From positions 1,302,001-1,366,000 of the forward strand of contig NZ_JNIO01000008.1 in the NCBI RefSeq assembly GCF_000702545.1: a DNA stretch of 64,000 nt, in the 5' to 3' direction. Made by a program: the position numbers and the translations under genes. Below, one piece after another: positions 43,343 through 52,856 of the stretch. The notes beneath the pieces were generated by a model. That model saw only the letters and a list, made by a program, of their open reading frames with translations. It ran no database searches and was not told the DNA's origin. Each line of letters starts with the position of its first letter. Position 1 is the stretch's first letter. The DNA is from Selenomonas sp. AB3002 (GTDB lineage Bacteria; Bacillota; Negativicutes; Selenomonadales; Selenomonadaceae).

Positions 43343-44449
43343 TAATTTGAGTATTTTTTTTGCGATGACCGCGGCAGCTTCCGGGCGGGAGCAGGCTTTT
43401 GCCTTCTCACCCATGGCAGACAGATTCCCATGCAGGAGTTCCCTTACTGCCCGGGACAGGGACTCCCCCGGGTGGAGCCAGATAGCTGCCCCGTGGCGGG
43501 CAGCATAGACGGCATTTTCCGTCTCCGGGCCGGGAATGGGGTCATGGAGCAGCATGGGCAGCCCCAGCACAAAGGCCTCGCTGATGGTGAGGGCCCCCGG
43601 CTTGGTGATAAGCAGGTTCGATGCGCCCATCAGCTCATGGGCCCTGTCGGTGTAGCCCCAGCAGTGAACACTGTGATGTGACGCTGCTCCCAGCTCTCTG
43701 ACCCTTGCCAGCAGTTTTTCATTGCGTCCCGCTATGACCAGCAATTGGAGCCTGTCCGCCAGAGTCTCCAGCTCCTGTAGTGTCTCATCCATACCGCCCA
43801 AGCCCAGGCCGCCCCCCATCAGCAGCACCGTGGGCAATTCCTCCAGCTCCAGCTGCCTGCGAAGTTCCTGCCTGGCAGGCAGATTCTTCAGGCTCATAGC
43901 TACGGGGATGCCTGAAGCTACAGCTTCTGCCCCCAAGCCAAGCCCGGCCATTTCCTCCTGCATGGCCTCGGTAGCCATGAAGTAGGCATCCACCTGGGGA
44001 TAGAGCCAAATCTGATGGAGGCTGTAATCCGTCATCACCACCGCCAGCGGCAGGTCTCCCCCCTGTGTGTGAAGCTTCTCCTTCAGCAGGGCACAGGCTC
44101 CCTCCGGAAATGGATGGGTGCAGAGCACCAAGTCCGGCTGATATCTGGCAATCAGCTTTTTCAGCACCGGCAACATGGCATAAGCCGCCAGCCGCCGGGC
44201 CAGCCCCCCGCCCGACTCGCCCCCGGAAAATTTGTAGCAATGGTCATAGAGGTTGGGCACCCAAGCCAGCATGAAAAGGTAAAGCTCCTTCGTCAGCCAA
44301 TGGAACAGGGAGGTTTCCCGGGACATAAAGTCAACGGTAATGAGGTCCACGCCGGGAGCCTGCCGCAAAAGTTCATCTGCCACCGCCTCAGCAGCCTTGA
44401 TATGGCCTGAGCCCACAGAAGCAGTGAGAATCAGGATGCGCTTCTTCAT
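43331..44449 (-). CDS. Diacylglycerol glycosyltransferase-like (UgtP/MGDG synthase type, GT28)
   Basis: 372 residues. N-terminal MGDG-synthase domain with ILILTASVGSGHIKAAEAVA and the conserved VVMTDYSLHQIWLYPQVD; C-terminal GT28 domain with VLLMGGGLGLGGMDE, CHCW-like VHCWGYTDRAHELMGASNLLITKPGALTISEA near 270-300. Such enzymes put glucose or galactose on diacylglycerol, forming membrane glycolipids, or make lipoteichoic acid anchors. It overlaps the SDR gene by 4 bp. Sugar and lipid not defined by sequence. Confidence 0.88.
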   Translation of the reverse strand: MKKRILILTASVGSGHIKAAEAVADELLRQAPGVDLITVDFMSRETSLFHWLTKELYLFMLAWVPNLYDHCYKFSGGESGGGLARRLAAYAMLPVLKKLIARYQPDLVLCTHPFPEGACALLKEKLHTQGGDLPLAVVMTDYSLHQIWLYPQVDAYFMATEAMQEEMAGLGLGAEAVASGIPVAMSLKNLPARQELRRQLELEELPTVLLMGGGLGLGGMDETLQELETLADRLQLLVIAGRNEKLLARVRELGAASHHSVHCWGYTDRAHELMGASNLLITKPGALTISEAFVLGLPMLLHDPIPGPETENAVYAARHGAAIWLHPGESLSRAVRELLHGNLSAMGEKAKACSRPEAAAVIAKKILKLCRP

Positions 44450-45216
44450 GCAGTAAGACCTCCATCAACTCCCCATACAGCCCCCGTAACAAAGGAAGCC
44501 GCAGGAGAAGCCAGAAAGAGAATCAGGGCGGCAGCTTCCTCCGGCGTGCCTATGCGGCCCAGCGGGTAGACAGAAGCCATTTCCTGCAGGGCCGTCTCCC
44601 TGTCAGAAGCCCCGGCCAGCTGATTTTCCGTCAAGGGGGTCAGGATATCCCCAGGGGCAATGGCATTCACCCGCACCCCAAAGGAAGCCAGTTCCAATGC
44701 CATGGCTCTGGTAAAGAGCACCACTGCCCCCTTGCTGGCACAGTAGGCTGAGCAGAAATAATTGCCATGTACACCTGCGTCTGAAGCCACATTCACCACA
44801 TTGCCCCTCGATTTCCTGAGCTCCGGCAGTGCTGCCTGAACAAGCCAGAAGGTGCCCTTCACATTGACAGAAAGGATGGCATCCAATTCTTCCTCTGTAA
44901 TCTCCTCCAGGGCGCCTTCCCTGTAGATACCTGCCGAATTCACCAGCACATCCAGCCTGCCAAAGGAAGAAACAATCTCTTCAACCGCCTGCCGGCAGTC
45001 CGTCCTGCTGGCAACGTCCCCCCGGATATATGTGATTTTATCCTTCGGGAAACATTCCCCCAGCTTTGCCAGAGCCTCCTGCCCCCGCTTTTCCGAACGG
45101 CCCAGGAGGGCCACCATAGCCCCCGCCTTCAGAAACAGTCCGGCTGCCGAAAGGCCGATGCCGGAAGTGCCGCCGGAAATAAGCACAGCTTTTCCCTTCA
45201 TATCCATCAGGTCCAT
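44446..45216 (-). CDS. Short-chain dehydrogenase/reductase (SDR, FabG-like)
   Basis: 256 residues, classical SDR: cofactor loop SGGTSGIG at 14-21, LVNSAG, catalytic Ser in VNVASDAG, and YCASKGA with the catalytic Tyr and Lys near 158-162; GVRVNAIAPGDI follows. It uses NAD(P)H to reduce or oxidise a carbonyl/hydroxyl; the substrate is unknown. The ATG at 45216 follows GGGAG. Together with the glycosyltransferase it may act in lipid or envelope synthesis, though this rests only on the gene overlap. Confidence 0.9.
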   Translation of the reverse strand: MDLMDMKGKAVLISGGTSGIGLSAAGLFLKAGAMVALLGRSEKRGQEALAKLGECFPKDKITYIRGDVASRTDCRQAVEEIVSSFGRLDVLVNSAGIYREGALEEITEEELDAILSVNVKGTFWLVQAALPELRKSRGNVVNVASDAGVHGNYFCSAYCASKGAVVLFTRAMALELASFGVRVNAIAPGDILTPLTENQLAGASDRETALQEMASVYPLGRIGTPEEAAALILFLASPAASFVTGAVWGVDGGLTA

Positions 45217-45267
45217 AATATCTCCCTTAGGAACTGTTCCTCAATAAAGTTCCTTATGCACGAAAAA

Positions 45268-45290
45268 CCGGGTCCCAAGCGGGAACCCGG
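45268..45290 (-). terminator. Terminator of hup
   Basis: Stem CCGGGTTCCC/GGGACCCGG with a 4-nt loop; TTTTTC follows on the minus strand. Confidence 0.9.
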
Positions 45291-45317
45291 CCTTTCAAAA
45301 ACTTATCAATGCGGTAA

Positions 45318-45590
45318 TCAGTTCACAGCATCCTTCAGAGCCTTGCCTGCCTTGAACACAGGGTTCTTGGAAGCGGGAATCTTGATATCCTCGCCGGTGC
45401 GGGGATTACGGCCCGTACGAGCGGCACGCTCCTTCACCTCGAAGGTACCGAAGCCAATAATCTGGATCTTGTCCCCCTCGATAAGAGCCTGCTGAACCGT
45501 AGTAAACAGAGCGTTTACTGCCTTTTCAGCGTCTTTCTTGGTCAGACCTGCTGTTTCAGCCACATTAGCTACCAATTCAGTTTTGTTCAC
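45318..45590 (-). CDS. hup: DNA-binding protein HU
   Basis: 90-residue histone-like protein that bends and compacts DNA as a dimer. The whole HU fold is visible, with [19 protein letters not shown] and the conserved beta-arm sequence [20 protein letters not shown]. The start is GTG at 45590, 8 bp after AAGGAGG. It sits between yabN and the SDR gene, as in the Firmicute mfd-yabN-hup order. Confidence 0.97.
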   Translation of the reverse strand: MNKTELVANVAETAGLTKKDAEKAVNALFTTVQQALIEGDKIQIIGFGTFEVKERAARTGRNPRTGEDIKIPASKNPVFKAGKALKDAVN

Positions 45591-45723
45591 AACCGTAGCC
45601 TCCTTAAGAGTTTTTTCTGGAAAGATGAATTAGTCCATCCATTCCTGTACGGTAGGTTTTATTCGCCAGCAAGCACAATATTCCTACCTGCTTAGATGAA
45701 TTTACCAAAAAAACCTAGAAAAA

Positions 45724-46419
45724 TCAAGGCTTTTCAATAAAAAAAGGCTCTTTGGGCACAAAAAACGTGGTCAGATGGTCGATATCCGGCTGGCGGTCAA
45801 GCTCATAAAGGGGAATCTTCCGCAGGGATTCATCCGGCAAGGCAAGATTGTGGATGTACAAGCCCTCGTACTCGTCGCCATAGAGATCCATCAGAGCCAG
45901 TTTCGTATCAGATGCAATCTGCTGATGATACACCTGGGTCACCACCAGTGACTGCAGCGGGCGTTCCTTCAGTTTCAGCACATCCTCCGCATCAATGATG
46001 GTGAGGCCCTCAATGGGGTCAATGCCCAAAGTGGTATACATGACCTCCACAAAGCTCATGCCGGGCAGGATCTCCACCTCTACGTCAGTCTTTTGGGCCA
46101 GCTGCCGCAGGAGCACCACCGTGCGCTCTGCCACCAGAGGGCTGCCGGGCACAGCGTAAAGGAAATCCCCCTCACGCTCCGCCCGCCTGAGCAAATCCTC
46201 TGCTATGGCCCGGTAAAGCTCCTCGAAGCTTCCCGCCTGCTCATAGAAATTGTCATAGCTGGTGAACTCTATGCCCGCTGCTTTGATATCCTCCACCGTG
46301 GGGTGGACAGCCGTGCGCAGCACCACCGGCAGCTCTTCAGAACTCAGCAGCTGCCAGCTTTCCCGGGTAATGAGCCCCGCTCTTCCCGGCCCCAGTCCCA
46401 GGACTGTTATCTTTGCCAT
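45724..46419 (-). CDS. YabN-type tetrapyrrole-methylase domain protein (no MazG domain)
   Basis: 231 residues covering only the SAM-dependent methylase-like half of Bacillus YabN: LGLGPGRAGLITRESWQLL at the N-terminus, VPGSPLVAERTVVLL near 90, and EILPGMSFVEVM. The usual C-terminal MazG NTP pyrophosphohydrolase domain is missing; the gene stops after FFVPKEPFFIEKP and only 130 bp separate it from hup. Its first 83 bp lie within the 3' end of mfd in another frame. The SD AAGGAG is inside mfd. The methylase domain's substrate is unknown in this family. Confidence 0.85.
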   Translation of the reverse strand: MAKITVLGLGPGRAGLITRESWQLLSSEELPVVLRTAVHPTVEDIKAAGIEFTSYDNFYEQAGSFEELYRAIAEDLLRRAEREGDFLYAVPGSPLVAERTVVLLRQLAQKTDVEVEILPGMSFVEVMYTTLGIDPIEGLTIIDAEDVLKLKERPLQSLVVTQVYHQQIASDTKLALMDLYGDEYEGLYIHNLALPDESLRKIPLYELDRQPDIDHLTTFFVPKEPFFIEKP

Positions 46420-49400
46420 TTATCTTCTTCTCCTTCACTTTCTTCGCATTTTCCGCCTGGCTGGCCACGGCTGCCTCTTCGTCCCCTCCTGCCAACAGCA
46501 GCACCCGCAGCACGAAGGAGGCGATGTGCTTCTTCTTGGCCTCAGTCAGGCCGATCTCATAGGCCCCGGTCTTCATGATGCGGCGCAGGTTGTGGCCAAA
46601 GTATTTGTCTATCAACAGAAGGCCCTTGGCAGGCAGCTTCCTGCCGGGCAGCAGGCTGAGCGAAAGGGCTTTCGGCTGTACCAGCACGGAGCGCAGCCCC
46701 AGGGCCCTGGCATGATTCTTGATGCGGGCAGCCTCCAGAAGATTTCTGGCGGGCTCGGAGGGCTCGCCGAAGCGGTCCTTCAGCTCCTCATAGAGCACCT
46801 TCACTTCCTCATCGCTCCTGATGGCGGCAATGCGCTGGTAAATCTCAATCTTGTGCATGGCATCCTCAATGTAGTCAACATCCAGATAAGCCTCTGCCGC
46901 CAGGTCAATGATGGGGTCAGCAGGCGGCTCCAGCACAGCTTCATTCTTCCTGCCGTTCTTGAGATTCTCCACTGCTTCTTCCAGCAGCTTGCAGTACATC
47001 TCAAAGCCCACGCTGGCAATGTGGCCATGCTGCTGGGAGCCAAGCAGGTTGCCCGCTCCGCGTATTTCCAGATCACGCATGGCAATCTTGAAGCCCGCCC
47101 CCAACTGGGCAAATTCCTTCATAGCCTGCAGGCGCTTCTCTGCTGTCTCCGTCAGTATCTTGTCTGCCTGATAGACGAAGTAGGCAAAGGCCATGTGGTG
47201 GGAACGTCCCACCCTCCCCCGCATCTGGTAGAGCTGGGACAGGCCGAAGTGGTCGGCATTGTAGATGATGATGGTATTGGCATTGGCTACATCCAGGCCG
47301 TTCTCCACAATGCTGGTAGCCAGCAGTATATCATAGCGGCCTTCATAGAAGTCCATCATCACCTGCTCCAGCATTTCCTCCGGCATCTGGCCGTGGGCAG
47401 TCATGATGCGGGCATCCGGCACCAGATTCTGGATATGGTCACGCATGCGGTCGATGGTGTCCACCCTGTTGTAAACGAAGTATACCTGACCGCCCCGCTT
47501 GATCTCACGCTTGATGGCCCCGGAAATCACCGCATCGTTGTTCTCCACCACATAGGTCTGCACCGGGAAACGCTCTGCAGGAGGCGTCTCGATAATGCTC
47601 ATATCCCGCGCCCCCACCAGAGACATGTGGAGAGTGCGGGGGATAGGCGTAGCAGACAGAGTCAGCACATCAAGGCCCGCAGAAAGGCTGCGGATCTTTT
47701 CCTTCTGCTTCACCCCAAAGCGCTGCTCCTCATCCACAATCAGGAGTCCCAGGTTCTTGAAATGCACCTTCCGGCGATTCAGGATGGCATGGGTGCCAAT
47801 GAGAATATCCACCTGCCCCAGCTTCACCCTCTCCAGGGTGATTTTCTGCTCCTTGGCCGAGCGGAAGCGGCAGATCACATCCACGTTGGGAGCAAAGTCC
47901 GCAAAACGGGAAGTGAAGGTCTGATAATGCTGCTGGGCCAGCACCGTGGTTGGCACCAGCACCGCCACCTGCTTGCCGTCCATGGCAGCCTTGTAGGCTG
48001 CCCTGATGGCCACCTCCGTCTTGCCGAAGCCCACATCCCCGCAGAGGAGACGGTCCATGGGCTTTTCCTTTTCCATATCCGCCTTGATTTCCTCGATGGC
48101 CTTCAGCTGGTCATCTGTTTCCTGATAAGGGAAGGCCTCTTCAAAGTCGTGCTGGGTGGCATCGTCCGGAGAAAAGGCAAAGCCTTTGGCCTCCTTGCGC
48201 TGGGCGTAGATCTCAATGAGCTTCTGGGCGATGTCCTCCACAGACTTCTTGGCCCGGGCCTTGGCCTTGGCCCACTCCGTGCCGCCCATGCGATGTAGGC
48301 GGGGCACCTCGCCTTCGGAGCCGATGTACTTCTGCAGGAGGTTTACCTGCTCCGTGGGCACGAAAAGCTTGTCATCCCCGCCGTACTTGATGTGGAGGTA
48401 ATCCTTGTGGATGCCCCCTACCTCAAGGGTCTCCACCCCCAGATACTTGCCGATGCCGTGGTTCACGTGCACCACGTAATCCCCGGGTTTGATATCCCGG
48501 AAATGGGACAGTTTCTCCCCCTTGGCAGCCCGTCGTATGCTCTGGCGCTTCTGATGGCCGAAAATATCCTTTTCCGTCACCACCACCAGCTGGGCCGCCG
48601 CCATCTCAAAGCCGGAGGTAAGGGCCCCCACCTGAATATTCACGAGACCCTTTTCCAGCATTTCCGTGCCCTTGACCACCAGGGAGGGTATGCGCTTGCG
48701 GGCAAAGAACTCTCTGAGGCTGTTGGCCTTGTCCTGGGCTGTCAGGAGAATCAGCACCTGCTGTTTCTGGCTCAGCCAGCGGCTGGCCTCGCTTTCCAAG
48801 AGATCCATCTGCCGGTGGAAGGGAGTCATGTTGGTGGAAGTGATGCTCACCGTATGATCAGGCTCCGCCCCGTGCACCTGCTGGAGCATCAGGGCAGAGT
48901 AAATCACCCTGTTGCCTCTGGCTCCCTCAATGAGATTATCCCAGCTGAAGATGCTGTTCCTGATATCTGGATTTTCCTTCACCATGGTGCGGATCTGCTC
49001 CCGGATGCGGATGGGCTCGTCAAAAATGACCGCCCCCCTGCCCCCCAGATAGCTCAGGAAAGGCTCCGGCTTGCCGCTGCCATCTGTCTGCACCAGGGGC
49101 AGCACCGTAAACTCAGAAAGTCCTGCGGACTTGCTGGAGCGCATGGTGTTCAGGTCAAACTCCCGCAGGGACTCGATTTCATCATCGAAGAACTCCAGCC
49201 GCACAGGAGAAAGGGCATTGATGGCAAAGATGTCCATGATGCCGCCCCGGGCGCTGAACTGCCCCGGCAGCTCCACTTCTTCCGTGCGCTCATACCCCAA
49301 GTCCACCAATCTCTTGATGAGGTTTTCCCTGGGAATATTATCCCCCAGTTTGAGCGAGAGGGCCAGCCGCTGGAACTCCGCAGGGCTCAGGCCCTTCTGC

Positions 49401-49777
49401 ACTGCCGCAGCAGCCCTGGCCAGCACTATCACCGGCTCCCGGCGCATGAGACGGCCCAGCACATCCATGCGGCGGGCACTGCGTTCAAGGCTTTTGGCTG
49501 CAGCCTGCACCTCCATGAGATCCATTTCCGGCAGCTCCACCACAGGAACCTTGGGCAGCAGCAAATTCAGATTCTCCCGCCATTCCTCCAGGGATTCACG
49601 GCTGTGAAGGATGATGATCAAAGGCTGGGGTCCCTTCTCATAGCAGGCCGCCACCGCCGCATGCTTCTGGGAACCGCCCATGCCATAGGCCAGAGTTTCT
49701 GAGGGCCCTCCGCAGAAGTATTCCTGCAATCGCTGCAGGGACTTGTCCTGCAACATGGCCGCAAATAGTGAGTACAT
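46337..49777 (-). CDS. mfd: Transcription-repair coupling factor Mfd
   Basis: 1146-residue ATP-dependent translocase that removes stalled RNA polymerase and recruits UvrA. Parts in order: UvrB-like N-terminal module, the RNA-polymerase interaction domain with HVNHGIGKYLGVE near 480, helicase motifs GDVGFGKTEVAIRAAY near 600 and VDEEQRFGVKQKE near 705, the TRG region SATPIPRTLHM, and the UvrA-binding C-terminus. The ATG at 49777 (MYSLFAAMLQDK) follows GAGGTG; a longer frame to 49852 crosses the terminator hairpin. The last 27 codons overlap yabN. Confidence 0.97.
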   Translation of the reverse strand: MYSLFAAMLQDKSLQRLQEYFCGGPSETLAYGMGGSQKHAAVAACYEKGPQPLIIILHSRESLEEWRENLNLLLPKVPVVELPEMDLMEVQAAAKSLERSARRMDVLGRLMRREPVIVLARAAAAVQKGLSPAEFQRLALSLKLGDNIPRENLIKRLVDLGYERTEEVELPGQFSARGGIMDIFAINALSPVRLEFFDDEIESLREFDLNTMRSSKSAGLSEFTVLPLVQTDGSGKPEPFLSYLGGRGAVIFDEPIRIREQIRTMVKENPDIRNSIFSWDNLIEGARGNRVIYSALMLQQVHGAEPDHTVSITSTNMTPFHRQMDLLESEASRWLSQKQQVLILLTAQDKANSLREFFARKRIPSLVVKGTEMLEKGLVNIQVGALTSGFEMAAAQLVVVTEKDIFGHQKRQSIRRAAKGEKLSHFRDIKPGDYVVHVNHGIGKYLGVETLEVGGIHKDYLHIKYGGDDKLFVPTEQVNLLQKYIGSEGEVPRLHRMGGTEWAKAKARAKKSVEDIAQKLIEIYAQRKEAKGFAFSPDDATQHDFEEAFPYQETDDQLKAIEEIKADMEKEKPMDRLLCGDVGFGKTEVAIRAAYKAAMDGKQVAVLVPTTVLAQQHYQTFTSRFADFAPNVDVICRFRSAKEQKITLERVKLGQVDILIGTHAILNRRKVHFKNLGLLIVDEEQRFGVKQKEKIRSLSAGLDVLTLSATPIPRTLHMSLVGARDMSIIETPPAERFPVQTYVVENNDAVISGAIKREIKRGGQVYFVYNRVDTIDRMRDHIQNLVPDARIMTAHGQMPEEMLEQVMMDFYEGRYDILLATSIVENGLDVANANTIIIYNADHFGLSQLYQMRGRVGRSHHMAFAYFVYQADKILTETAEKRLQAMKEFAQLGAGFKIAMRDLEIRGAGNLLGSQQHGHIASVGFEMYCKLLEEAVENLKNGRKNEAVLEPPADPIIDLAAEAYLDVDYIEDAMHKIEIYQRIAAIRSDEEVKVLYEELKDRFGEPSEPARNLLEAARIKNHARALGLRSVLVQPKALSLSLLPGRKLPAKGLLLIDKYFGHNLRRIMKTGAYEIGLTEAKKKHIASFVLRVLLLAGGDEEAAVASQAENAKKVKEKKINGKDNSPGTGAGKSGAHYPGKLAAAEF

Positions 49778-49833
49778 GCACCACACCTCTTGATTTTCCG
49801 CTACTTTCTTTCGCTTCTCCAAATACACGAAAA

Positions 49834-49870
49834 ACAGGACTGTCACCGGCAAGCCGGTGATAGTCCCTGT
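49834..49870 (-). terminator. Terminator before mfd
   Basis: A long stem, ACAGGGACTATCACCGGC with GCCGGTGACAGTCCTGT and a 2-nt loop, is followed on the minus strand by TTTTTCG. It ends the transcript of the zinc-ribbon gene at 49940 and implies a separate start for mfd. Confidence 0.85.
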
Positions 49871-49939
49871 TATGTCCTGAATAACTGTTGCTTTTTATGA
49901 TATTGCAAAACTCGTCCTGCGTCAATAGCCTCCATGAAT

Positions 49940-50554
49940 TCACAAAGTAGATCTCAGCCGCCAGGAGGCTCCCACCGCCTGATAGATATGCGCCAAATCC
50001 TCCGCCGACCTCATGGGCAGCACGCAGCTGCTGCCACATTCCTGACACTGGAGCACGATGCTGTCTCCCATAAGCCCGGCACTGACATCCTGCGAACCGC
50101 AGGGACAGGAAAGGTCACCATGGGCTGCCAGTTCGTGGACTCTGGTGAGCCCCTCCAGAAGAATCTGCTGTCGCTCCAGGAAGCGGTCACCATCGCCTGG
50201 ATGCAGGGAATCGTATTCGGCATCGTTGAAATCCAGGAACTCTGCTATATCCTGCCAGCGCCCGATATAGCCCAGCTCGAAGTGGTCATGGTGGCAATAG
50301 AGTTTTTCAAAGCGCAGTTTTTTCAGCTGATGCCAGCTGAACTGCTCATAAGTGCTCTTCCCGCATACTCCGCAGTGTATGGTCAGCCCCAGTCCATGCT
50401 TAGGGCGCAGGATAGTCTCACCCATTTGCTCTCCGCAAGCTCCGCAGCGAAGCTTTAGCCGCTGGTTGCCCGAGAATAAGGGCACATCCAGCAGCTGCAC
50501 TTTGCCACAGCGCTGACAGTAGAGCGCCACCGAGCAAAGCGTATCAATAAGCAT
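49940..50554 (-). CDS. Zinc-ribbon-rich protein of unknown function
   Basis: 204 residues with several metal-type Cys pairs: CQRC near 13, CGAC near 37, CGVC near 61, CPCG near 150 and CQEC near 170, plus a His cluster CHHDHFELGYIGR in the middle. It is not recognised as a named family. The pattern of repeated zinc ribbons suggests a structural or nucleic-acid-binding protein. It starts after AGGAGGAAC and ends before the terminator at 49834. The middle segment FLDFNDAEYDSLHPGDGDRF is acidic and could form a linker. Confidence 0.7.
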   Translation of the reverse strand: MLIDTLCSVALYCQRCGKVQLLDVPLFSGNQRLKLRCGACGEQMGETILRPKHGLGLTIHCGVCGKSTYEQFSWHQLKKLRFEKLYCHHDHFELGYIGRWQDIAEFLDFNDAEYDSLHPGDGDRFLERQQILLEGLTRVHELAAHGDLSCPCGSQDVSAGLMGDSIVLQCQECGSSCVLPMRSAEDLAHIYQAVGASWRLRSTL

Positions 50555-50753
50555 CCTTGTTCCTCCTCCCCTCAGCTAAAAGCATAGGAAGCTCCGTGGT
50601 CTTCCCTGAGCGGAGTCTTGCCTGTAAAACGACACTGGTGTCTATCTTCCACACCAATGCTTTCTTTGCTGGATATTTCGCCAAGAGACAAGGAAAATCC
50701 TTCCACCATGAGTGTCTTTAAGCATTAAATTTCTTATGGAAATTGGCTGAAAA

Positions 50754-50787
50754 AAGGAGCAGGACCTTTTCATAGATCCTGCTCCTT
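50754..50787 (-). terminator. Terminator of pyrG
   Basis: AAGGAGCAGGA pairs with TCCTGCTCCTT (12-nt loop); TTTTTTC follows on the minus strand. The region 50555-50753 upstream of it holds no gene. Confidence 0.9.
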
Positions 50788-50802
50788 GCAGATAGGCAAT
50801 CT

Positions 50803-52434
<1,632 letters not shown>

Positions 52435-52461
52435 TCAATGCACTATGAAAGGGACCTTCCC

Positions 52462-52797
52462 TTATTCCTGGATGCTCTCCAGCTTCTTCTTGCGGGCACT
52501 GCTGGCCTTGGCTGCTGCCTTGGAGCTGCTGCCGGCAGAAGAGGAGCTGCGCACATGGCGCTTCACCTCGGGGGGATTCCACTCGGTGAGCCCCCACTGG
52601 CCGTCACCCTCGTACTGGAAGCGGCTGTCCATGTTGATGAGAGTATAGACCTCGGAAATGGCTGCTGACAAGGACTGTACAGGCTTGCGCTTCTTGTCGA
52701 TGACATCCATCACCAAATCCTTATAATACATGGTCTGGCCGGCCTGGGTGAGGACGTGGTAAGCTACGTCCACTTCGGAACTGTTGACAAAATCCAT
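52462..52797 (-). CDS. rpoE: DNA-directed RNA polymerase delta subunit-like (RpoE)
   Basis: 111 residues. The N-terminal HARE-HTH domain (EVDVAYHVLTQAGQTMYYKD; DSRFQYEGDGQWGLTEW) is that of RNA polymerase delta, which tunes promoter release and recycling. The tail is unusual: from residue 78 it is Ser, Ala, Lys and Arg rich (SSSSAGSSSKAAAKASSA), with about nine basic and two acidic residues, whereas Bacillus delta ends in a long acidic tail. The pyrG neighbour supports the assignment. Function may therefore differ. Confidence 0.88.
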   Translation of the reverse strand: MDFVNSSEVDVAYHVLTQAGQTMYYKDLVMDVIDKKRKPVQSLSAAISEVYTLINMDSRFQYEGDGQWGLTEWNPPEVKRHVRSSSSAGSSSKAAAKASSARKKKLESIQE

Positions 52798-52856
52798 CTA
52801 AAAAATCCTCCTAAAGTGATTTACGGTAATTCACTATGATTTACAATATCTTTATC

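Noticed and set aside
45227-45250. TTAGGAACTGTTC match to the end of the MITE-like repeat
   Set aside because: Only 13 bp match; part of a short AGGAACT/AGTTCCT stem. Not enough to claim a second copy.
46262-48298. 678-codon open frame opposite mfd
   Set aside because: Fully antisense to the well-supported mfd gene; His/Gln/Leu-rich composition is typical of a shadow frame.
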